Assembly: GCA_002794785.1 (NCBI GenBank)
Contig: NBBA01000014.1
Location: forward strand, 1,178,001-1,242,000
Direction: 5' to 3'
DNA length: 64,000 nt
Source of the DNA: Coniferiporia sulphurascens
Lineage: Eukaryota; Basidiomycota; Agaricomycetes; Hymenochaetales; Hymenochaetaceae
The position numbers were made by a program, and so were the translations under genes. Position 1 is the first letter of the stretch; every line of letters begins with the position of its first letter. This document shows positions 55,567 to 64,000 of the stretch, piece after piece. Below the pieces are notes generated by a model. The model was not told where the DNA came from. It made no database searches and saw only the letters and a list, made by a program, of their open reading frames with translations.

Positions 55567-58116
55567 TCACTTGGCCGACTCGACGACCTGGTGGACCGCA
55601 CGCGCGATTGCGTCGGAGCGCGGTGTGATCCGGCATTTGAACGGCTTCGGGTGTCTGTGCGGTAAGCGGGGCGCGGTCAGCTCGGCTTAGTACGTGTGAG
55701 GAATATAATCAAGTCGAAAGAAAGAAAGAAAGAAAGAAAGAAGGAAGGAAGGAAGGAAAGAAGGAAAGTGGATGGGGAGGTAGGGACGCACCGTAGGAAG
55801 CTCTCGATGTAGTCCACTGCGGGAGTGATCGGCTCGCCGGCGGCGTCGAGCGCTTTGTTAATGTCGAATGTAGCGAGGATCGACGCGATGGCGATGAAGA
55901 CCTGTATCAGTGGTAGAGTATTTATTAGTCATCGATTTCAGCTCTTTCGCCCGCCTGCGCGGACACTCACCGCGTTTTCCGCGAAGAACCGCCCGGGACA
56001 TATCCTAGACGCTCACGCACACCCATCAGCAACCGCAGAGTGTTAGCATAGTGAGTGATCGGTTGCTCACCGCCGTCCGAACCCGAACGCCGTCTTGCGC
56101 ACGTCGAGTGGCGGTTTGTCCTGCAGCCAGCGCTCCGGGATGAACTTGTCTGGCTCAGGATACACTGAGGGGTCGCGGTGCATTGCCCTGAAATGAGGAG
56201 GGTAAAGTAGTAGAAGAGTTAGCTGTGGAAAGGAGGAGAGCAGGCGAGTAAGCTGACCAGATGTTCGAGAGCATCGTCGTCCCCGCTGGGATGAAGTAGC
56301 CGTTATACACATCGTCTTCGTCCGCACTGTGCGCGAGACCTTCACCATTTAATGTAGCTATTAGATTTTTTTCACGCCGTCTCCTTGAGAACGGAGAAAA
56401 ACGCACCGAACGGCGCCACCGTCTGCCACCTGCACAGAAAGAGGAAAGGAGCAAAAAAAAAAACGGACAGTGAGCAAGTCGTAGCACTTCACGCTTTGCG
56501 CAAGCACGTCTGAAACTCGGGCACGCACCGCATGACCTCGTTGATTATTGCGCTGATGTACGGCAGGTTCGACTCGTCCTCCATTGTCGGAAGGTTGTCC
56601 TTCCCAACCACGCGGTCCAGCTCCTCGTGCGCGCGCTGCCGGACGTCGGGGTGTAGCACCATCGCGAGTATGAGCGTGTTCAGCGTTGACACAGTCTACA
56701 AGGAGTAATGTGAGCTATACTGAGCTTATTACGATGCAATTCCTTTACCGTATCCGCACCGGCTAACATGAGGGCGGGAAGAAATGAGCCCGAGTACGGA
56801 GCACACTGGATGAACGGACTGACCGGCGTATGTCACAGCAGTCGATGTAGCAATTGTCAACTCGTCTAATATCTCGCCCTCCTCGGTCGAATTCAAATCG
56901 AGTAGCTTGGTCGTCATTGAGGGTATCGCTGTTCCTTCGTACTGGGGTTGTGCACACGATTAGCTCCTGGACAGACACAGGCACGAATTCCGAATTCCAT
57001 TTGCACTCACAAACTTTTTCTTTGTCATCTCATACGGCTCGTACAAAATTGCCGTCGAGAGCTCTAACCCTTCCTTGATGATCTTGTGGAAGCCCGTGCC
57101 TGGTAGCCACTTGGGTAGATGTTGCACTGGATTTACGTACCGGTTAGTGGGACGATACAAGAGTGGCGAGAGGAAACTACCCACACCACGGAAGCATATT
57201 GATAAGAAGGGGTTCTTCCGCCTCCGTTACGGACCTCATGCCTCTGTCCACGAGGTCTACGTAAGGATCGACTCCTTCTTGGACTAAATGTTTGGGTTAG
57301 TTAGTGAAACGTTTCAAATTATACGTGTTTGTAATAGAACTTGCTTTTGTATCCGTATGCGACCATCATTATAACATCCGCTGCGGAGCTAAACAGGTAA
57401 AACCAGCATCAAAAATCTGAAAAATAACCAATGCTATGTTCTTCTTTTCTCACCGCCTTGTGAGGTCCAAGAAGTTCTCTGGCTCCTTAAGTATGCTGAG
57501 GAGCAGCCGATGTGCAACCTGCGTCTGAAGCTCGTGATGGTCTGATGCGACCGATTGTCCCAAATACCGGTGCATGACTTGGCGAGACTTCCTATGGCCG
57601 TCGGAGTACGGCATAAGGAAGGTCATTCTAGACCATCCCCCGCTACAAAATGAAAAAGGGAAGCCGGCAAATGGAGTTAGCACGTGTGAAACAACAGGAC
57701 TTAACACATGCGTACAGCTCGATCAGCGTGTTCTGCGGCCTCGACGAATAGTTGTGCCCACGCTTCTCGAAGAGATCGTACGCGATGTCATGCGAGTTCA
57801 CAAAGACATATGGTTTCCCAAAGTTCTCGACGAAAACAAGGTCACCTTAAACAGCGGGTTTAGCTTCGCCAAAGCAGCTCTATCATTAGAGAAGAATCCG
57901 TGTCTGCTGACCATACTGCTCCCCCCATCGACGGGCCTTCTCCCATTCGGCGACACCGTACATGTCGAAAGCGCTCCCGGCAAGAGGCCATCCCTTGGGC
58001 CCCGGTGGGTACGGCGGACGTTTGGGCTCACGCCGGCGACGGAACGCCAGTAACCCGTCCTTCAAGTAGAAAAGAGCACAGGCAAAGCTTGCGATGTCGA
58101 GCGCGAGCAGAAGCAT
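55567..58116 (-). CDS. Cytochrome P450 monooxygenase
   Basis: The start at 58,116 (M-L-L-L-A-L-D-I) gives an N-terminal membrane anchor, then the proline hinge P-P-Y-P-P-G-P-K-G-W-P-L. About ten short exons follow. They include the W-S-R-M-T-F-L-M-P-Y helix-C region near 57,640, and the I-helix G-A-D-T-T-V-S spanning an intron near 56,700. E-V-M-R (ExxR) lies near 56,535, F-I-P-E-R-W near 56,130 and the heme loop F-G-F-G-R-R-I-C-P-G-R-F-F-A across an intron near 56,070. The last exon ends F-K-C-R-I-T-P-R-S at a TGA (55,567-55,569). All key motifs are present. The N-terminal pattern is common in agaricomycete CYP families expanded for xenobiotic or terpenoid oxidation; the substrate is unknown. 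The next gene upstream is on the same strand. Confidence 0.93.
55716..55768. repeat. GAAA/GGAA microsatellite in a P450 intron
   Basis: About six GAAA units pass into about four GGAA units and then a mixed GAAAG tract. It lies between the penultimate and last exons of the P450 gene, so it makes this intron long (about 140 nt) for the gene. Confidence 0.9.
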
Positions 58117-59047
58117 TCTGGGGGTCTCTCACACTTGCAGATCCAGGGACGCGGACTCGGGGTGTGCGAGAAGGTATAGGCGTGTGCTGATTTGGCTATT
58201 AGTACTAGTAGCATCCTCGGACGGACCCATGAAAAATGAGCGAGAGCATGCGGGTGCCCTACTTCGGTCAGGTGGCCTTGAATAGGGTCGGCAGGAGATA
58301 TCGAGGTTCCATTAGTGGCTACCGCCAGAGGCCTGAGGAGCGCAGCGTCGCAGTGCTGATGCACCGACAAGCCCGGACCAGCTTCTTCGCGACAGCGGGG
58401 ATCCAATGCGCAGACAGCTTCGTTAAAATTGAAGATAGCAAAGAGAAGCTAGAACTGAGCTTGAAGAAGCCAAGTCGCCGGCAGTATTTAGATCAGATAA
58501 GACTAGTCCTGGAGTAAGGAGCGGGGAACGCTGGACTACATGTACTAGTGGTCGGGTGGCAACCTATTAGACCTGTTAGTGGATTGTTCGGGAATCGGGA
58601 GACGTCGAGGGGAGAAACGCAAACAGGGATGCAGGGTTCAGGCACCGTATGTATTTTATTTTTGAGAACTTAGTCGCTTCGCAAAACATGGCTCCAACTG
58701 AATTAGTGTGACACACTAAGAAAACTCTAAAAACTGTCCAAAGGAAAAGTTCGTCACCGCTAACACGGGGCCGGCCGCCGCCAATTTGTAACTTGACGCA
58801 ACCTAGCCCGCTTTATCCGTGTTTGCTTTTACTCGACGCCGATGAAGACCGGGTTAATTAAGTGAAGCGTGAGGACACGGCCCTGATTCAGTGACGCAGG
58901 ATAAGGTTCAGTGGCGATTCTTGAAAAAGGACTAAAGCGTTGGTTACATCTCGTATCTTCATATTTGAGCGAGATGATTGGAAGCAATAAATTTCAGCGC
59001 CAGATCGATATAGCGACTGTACTGTGACTCAAGTCGTGTGAAAACTA
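58117..59047. other. Intergenic region between P450 and hydantoinase-type gene
   Basis: Short frames (for example 58,236-58,517) show no recognisable family. The region should contain the P450 promoter and the 3' end of the upstream gene. Confidence 0.45.
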
Positions 59048-62000
59048 TCATAAGCTCCGACGGTACTCTTGAATGACGCTTTCAGGCTCGGAATACTTGC
59101 CGATAGGGTTATACTTTACGTCCAGCCTGCGGAGACTCAATTGCAGCATGTTTCAAATCTTTGCTAACGGACTCACCCGAACGCCTGGGGACCGCCAATC
59201 TTCAGGCCCTCTGGCGAGGTCCACCTGGGGTCGCATGACAGCCCGAGAACGGTGACACGGAGCCCATAACGGTAGTCTTGCGTGCCCACGGAAGCACCGT
59301 TTTGCGAGTCGAGCACCGCGATGAGGTCCGGGACGCTGCACAACATCTGTACGGCTGAGTCAGTCGAATTGAAAGGGGGGTGACGAGGAACGAGGCAACC
59401 TTTTTCGTTCCGTCTCCGTGCACTAGTTCCGCGCAGATGTTCTCATTTTGAAAGGGAATGATGAGCTTCGCATCGGGCGGTACCAAGGACGATTCTGTTC
59501 CTTCAATCTCGTCCTGAAGCAGAGGAGCGATGGCAATTCGTCCATGAGTGAAACCACCTCTGACTTCCTAAATATCGTGTAAATGCAAACGCTAACGCTA
59601 ACGATGAAGCACCGACCCGCTTGACTTCTACTATCTGTAGACCACCAGGAACCGTCAAATTCAGTCAATGACTCCAGAGCTGGCCTAGCGTCGTACCTTT
59701 CCGACAAACAGGCACCTTCCATCTTGGAGGTTGGTGATCGCGTCTGCGATGCTTCTCAAATTGCTATCTCGGGAACAATCCGTCAGGAGGTTTAGAATCC
59801 ACGACAAAGATGGGATACGGAACCTATTCTTTCGGCATAGTGCAATCACCCGTCCGATGCGCCAGGCTTGGCTAGTCGTACCCGTGATTGCGTTCTGCAC
59901 AAGTTCGCTTACTCGTAATGGACAGATAGAGAGCGCCACAGAAGAACCAAGGACAGTACACGCCGCTCGAAGGATGTCTTCCACAATCGGATTGTTGCGA
60001 GCGGATGGAACGATCTAAACGGAGTAAACACGGTCAAAGATCTTTTCGGCGTCGACACGGGGAAAGATAGACCAACCATACAGTTTCCTACGCCGTCTGC
60101 AGCCGAAACGGGATACAGCCTTCCCGCGGTAAGAATCTCAGAGACATCCGCGGGATTCAAAAAGGATACCTACCCGTTTTCTTTGAAGATGCAGGGCAGG
60201 ATCTGCTCCAGCCTTGGGTACGCTCGCCCCATGAGGTCACCTAACAATTCAGATCGGAGCTTCTCTAGACGGTTCTAGATCTACTTTTCCTACTCACCAT
60301 CGATAACCGGCAGGTCAAACTCATCACGCGCGGCCAAAAGCATGGGCTCGAGCCCGTTCTTTCCACCGATTTCGTCCCTACACAACAGCTTTTGAGTCGG
60401 ATGCACGAAGCATGAAGGAAATAGACTACTAACGAAATGAGCGCCGCAACGCTTTGGATGCCCAAAAAGCGCATCAGACCCGTGCACGCGGCGGGAATCT
60501 CATGCCCCGACGGGATGCGCTCGCTTGAAACGCTCGGGCTCCCCATAAACCCACAAGGCATAACCCATGCGTTCGGATCGGCTCCCTCCTGCTCGAGGAG
60601 GTAACTGGCGCTAACAACGCGAATCGTCCGGCCGTCACGCAGTGCCTGACGTGCCATTAGGAATGCGGCGTATGTAGCTCCGCCGCCACCGCATCCAAGG
60701 ACCGCGCAGCCTTCGGCGAGCCACTCTGTGATTCAAGAGGTTAAAAATAATTAGACTTGCGCGGAAAGGGTAAGATGATGGGCTGTACCCATGTCCGTTT
60801 CCGAAAGTTGCCATACGCCGTCGGCTGATACTCTCGGACGATACGTTGCTGGGTCCACCTCCGCCGGCTCAACGGAGAAGGAAGCTAGAGGTTCTTGGGC
60901 TACTTCATCCGCAGTTCCCTCGCTGTCGGTAGTCACACTAAAAATAGTTTCACCCTCCACTTTCCGGACAGACGTAAGGTCGAGGTCACCGACTGCGCGA
61001 ACGACTATACGAGACGCATGATTGGCAACATACTGGAGCAAAATTTAAGCAAACCAGTCTGGAGAGGCAAAGGGCAAATCGTACCGGAAGCTGAACAACC
61101 ATTACTTCGACGACCTCAACCGAAGGCCTATCCGCACCGGCCTCCACTGCCTTATCCACAGCCTCCTTTTTACACCTCTCTACGATATCTTCTATCTCGC
61201 TGTTCTTCCCCCCGGGTATCTCAACGCGGTCAACGGACCCCGAAACACGTGCGATCGCAGCACCAACCGCATTTGCGACGTCAAAGAACGGTGGGAGAAC
61301 AATTTCGCTAACGCCGGCCAGCTTGGGAGGGACGATAACGGAGCCGCCACCGACAAGCAGCACAGAGGCATCGCCTGGCTCCGTCTTCATCTTGTCAGTC
61401 GCGGTTTCCAAGAGTTGCGTGATGCACGCGACACCGGCCGCCAATTGGGACGGAGTGAGTACTCCCGCAAGGCGCTCCTTTTCCCCAATAGGAGCGCTTT
61501 CCACGGATGCGGCGGGCAGCGTGGCGGCGACGGCAAGGTCTATTGCCGTGAGCGTCCCCCCGCCGAAAACGATTGCGGAAGAAGTGATCGCATGGCCTAC
61601 AGAGTCGGGTCCGACGGAGGCGGCACTTGAAGAGAAGCGCACGCGCGAGCCGCCTCCGAGACCTATGCTATGAATATCCGGCATTGAGTAGCTACCGTGC
61701 TCAGATTAATCAGATGCATTCGCATTATATTATAGCATTTCTTGAATTACCTGGTTCTCACACCACCGACTGAAAACGACAAGTTTGATCAGTAGACTTG
61801 CTGAAATACGGGGAACTCGGTACCATGTGTGAACGCTGCTGCCTTCCTTGGAAATCCAGACGGAAGCAAAACACCGACATCGGTAGTAGTCCCTCCCACG
61901 TCAATGACAATCATGGACTTTCTTTCTCCTGCAACATCCTTCCTATCGAGTCCGGCGAGGAATGCCGCTCCTCGCATTGAGTTGGTTGGGCCATTGGAAA

Positions 62001-63105
62001 ACGTTCGAATGGGGGTCGTGGCAGCGATCGATGCAGGAACGAGTGTGCCGTCGAGCTGCATATAAACATCAATGTTATACACTTTCTCGCATTCTCGCAG
62101 CTGACGTGCAGCTCAACATAGATTCACCTGTGTTAGGTACAAAGGACACTTCAGGTTGAATCTTTTCAGGACTTCGTAGTATGCGGTGACCGTGCGTCTT
62201 GCAAACGACAAGATGGACGCGTTTAGAATGGACGCATTTTCCCTTTCAAGTAGTCCAACCTGTCCCACTAGTTACTAGGGTTAGTCCGCGTATCATCCAC
62301 TATTATATAGTTGCCCACCATCTTTAGAGCATACCACACTTATATTTTCTCTGCCTAGGGTGTCCTCTATGAATTTCTTCGCATATTCTTCTTGCGTGCC
62401 TGCAGATGCGAGAGGCGAGAATATGCCGACGATAACAACATTCTTAATGCCCTTCGAGCGGATGACGTCGCATTGTTCCTTCAATTGAGAGTCGCGTATT
62501 GGCACTATTTCCTTGCCATCAACTAGGATGATTTGCTTAATTCAGCGATATATGGTGTATGGATTGAGTACTCATCTTACTTTCTAAGCCTCCGTCTATC
62601 ATTGCCACGTGTCCTTCCATAATGGCCCGAAGGCGCGGTGGAAAATCAATGAAAGGAGGGCATCTCGCCGTGTATGGGCCCGAAAGACGGATCACAGCAA
62701 CCTTCGATAAACGACGAGGATCAGCTTCAATCACAGCATTCAAAAAATCTGCATGAACGGACGAGTCTTTCAGTTTGCTAGTCCATAGCGGATAAGGAAG
62801 CAGACTTACGAGTGGTTCCGATGGACAGGTAAAGTATATTTTCTTTGTCTATTTGGGACTGCTGCAATACTGTCCCTAGGGCAGAGGAAATGCCACCAGT
62901 TACGTCCGGCGTAGTAGGCGACTTATTCCAGGCCACTATCGCGTCAGCCGCCGACTCGGAGGCACATTTGAGAATGACAGCGTCCGTATTCGTTCCTGTA
63001 TATTTCGAGAGGGCCGATACTTCGGATTAATGTATGTACTAGCGCATTAACCAAGTTTGGGCACTCGCCTCCAACATCGATCCCGATTCTGAACATAGCG
63101 GACAT
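59048..63105 (-). CDS. Hydantoinase/oxoprolinase (HyuA) fused to DUF917 / S-methyl-thiohydantoin desulfurase-like domain
   Basis: The start at 63,105 gives R-I-G-I-D-V-G-G-T-N-T-D-A-V-I across an intron with a GC donor. The Hydant_A_N part continues with Y-L-S-I-G-T-T-H, R-L-S-G-P-Y-T, M-I-D-G-G-L-E and V-V-I-V-G-I-F-S-P-L. The Hydantoinase_A part has F-S-N-G-P-T-N-S-M-R-G-A, V-I-D-V-G-G-T-T-T-D-V-G, I-G-L-G-G-G-S-R-V and V-L-L-V-G-G-G-S. From about 60,725 the DUF917 part begins W-L-A-E-G-C-A-V-L-G-C-G-G-G-G-A, then G-F-M-G-S-P-S and P-C-I-F-K-E-N. It has E-V-R-G-G-F-T-H-G and D-L-I-A-V-L-D near its end, and stops at 59,048. More than ten exons. Such fusions are common in fungi; the reaction is presumed to be hydrolysis of hydantoin- or oxoproline-like amides, substrate unknown. 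Confidence 0.9.
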
Positions 63106-63190
63106 TATGCTCACGGTTTGTTAATTCTACGATGACCGGCGCTGGGGAAAATGGAAAAGTGAAAGAGCCCCGACTTCGGTCGCTGTCAGA

Positions 63191-63197
63191 CTTTATA
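63191..63197 (-). promoter_or_regulatory. TATA box of the hydantoinase-type gene
   Basis: The - strand reads TATAAAG 86 bp upstream of the 63,105 start codon, the usual spacing for a fungal core promoter with a short leader. Confidence 0.6.
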
Positions 63198-63769
63198 AAC
63201 TGTGACCAGATGTAGCACCAGCGAGATAAGCGATAATTGACAGAAATAGATAGAGATCTTCCGAAGTCCGACTCAGTGTGGTTGTTGATCCCGATAAGCA
63301 GGGAAACCGGGCGCGATCCGGAAGGAGGTATCGTACAATTGTGTGCGAGCGAGCGACGCTGGTGCGGCCACAGCTTGGAACTTGAAAAAAAAACCCTTAA
63401 TAGAAGCCTACTTTCACAGCACCTCTGTTGCCTTCTCTTTCGTTGGTGGGTAGATCACGGCAGTCGAAGGCATACGGAAATCTTGGTGTGCTGCTTAGCC
63501 CGATAGATTACGGAAGAACTGTTTGACGATATGGAAGATCCAGCAGATTCAAGCTCTACTTAACTCCGAGCCAAGCTTGCTTCAAAGTGAAGAAATTTGT
63601 TGACCGAATGATAGATCGGAGTTGAGTCGCGGGCAAAAAAAATTCGGCTGTTTCCGGTCGTCTGCGATTCACGAAAATTAGCTGACTTTTGAAGGTTTGT
63701 ATTCATTTCATAACCAGGCGACGCCTCTATCAAACAGTATTTGCAAACAAAAACGAAACAAAGCGCCCC

Positions 63770-63988
63770 ATGCCAGGACCACTCCCTCCTGGAGATATAG
63801 ATGATTCGCGTCTTGCTCGTAATGGGAGGTCGCTTGCCTGCAAACTGCCATCAATCATGCCAGTGGAAATTCTGCGGCCGACCAACACTACCATTGACGG
63901 CTTCCTGCTGCTCTATCTGGGTTTACCAATGGGTTCTCTGCTCGTACTGCTATCTTCTAGATCGATATCGATTCTTGGTTTTGTCTAG
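63770..63988 (+). CDS. Hypothetical short frame at the window edge
   Basis: An ATG-initiated frame of 72 codons ends at 63,988. It starts M-P-G-P-L-P-P-G-D and contains L-P-S-I-M-P-V-E-I-L followed by a hydrophobic stretch. The L-P-x-x-x-P-V-E-I-L text is vaguely F-box-like but too short to call. It could be a first exon of a gene that continues past the window. Confidence 0.22.
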   Translation: MPGPLPPGDIDDSRLARNGRSLACKLPSIMPVEILRPTNTTIDGFLLLYLGLPMGSLLVLLSSRSISILGFV

Positions 63989-64000
63989 TTCGTCGCCCAC

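Noticed and set aside
1..64000. CRISPR arrays, transposase or reverse-transcriptase genes
   Set aside because: No spaced direct repeats of CRISPR type and no transposase, integrase or reverse-transcriptase motifs were found in any frame I read.

Overview
The window looks like nuclear DNA of an agaricomycete (mushroom-forming basidiomycete) fungus. Genes are cut by many 45-70 nt GT-AG introns with CTAAC-type branch sites. The gene families also fit: DUF6533 seven-helix membrane proteins, a velvet regulator, an intron-rich P450, a thaumatin-like protein and Ser/Thr-tailed secreted proteins. No prokaryotic operons, CRISPR arrays or convincing tRNA genes were seen. All calls come from reading the sequence, and exon joins were inferred by hand.

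Layout. (1) 1-15,650 is a repeat-built region: DUF6533-type genes and gene halves lie in two direct copies on the + strand (1-7,180) and two direct copies on the - strand (9,300-15,650). These two arms point toward each other around one intact thaumatin-like gene (7,734-9,283). (2) 15,703-17,451 (-) is a fungal Tcd1/Tcd2 homologue (tRNA ct6A cyclase), divergent from an F-box gene (17,848-about 19,926, +). (3) 20,162-31,721 (-) is a tandem array of three long secreted paralogues plus a truncated 3' fragment, made by a roughly 5-kb segmental duplication. A fourth, diverged paralogue lies at 41,687-43,957 (+). (4) Between array and fourth paralogue are a PH-domain gene with an apparent one-base frameshift in a run of ten A (33,109-35,824, -) and a probable nuclear protein of unknown function (38,082-40,095, -). 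(5) 44,740-49,400 carries two copies of a roughly 1.5-kb segment that includes the 3' end and downstream flank of a velvet-domain gene (49,139-51,601, -). (6) 52,075-55,566 is a long gene-poor stretch with tandem and low-complexity repeats. (7) 55,567-58,116 (-) is a cytochrome P450. 59,048-63,105 (-) is a hydantoinase/oxoprolinase-DUF917 (S-methyl-thiohydantoin desulfurase-like) fusion.

The genes do not form one obvious pathway. The themes are local duplication and decay, a secreted protein family that keeps a short C-terminal cysteine peptide, usually behind a Lys-Arg site, and tRNA-modification, developmental-regulation and metabolic genes in between. The most interesting points are the conserved Lys-Arg-Gly-x-Ser-Cys-Pro C-terminal tail in the secreted array, a 7-nt microexon in the thaumatin gene, GC-AG introns, and the mirror-image DUF6533 arms around the thaumatin gene.
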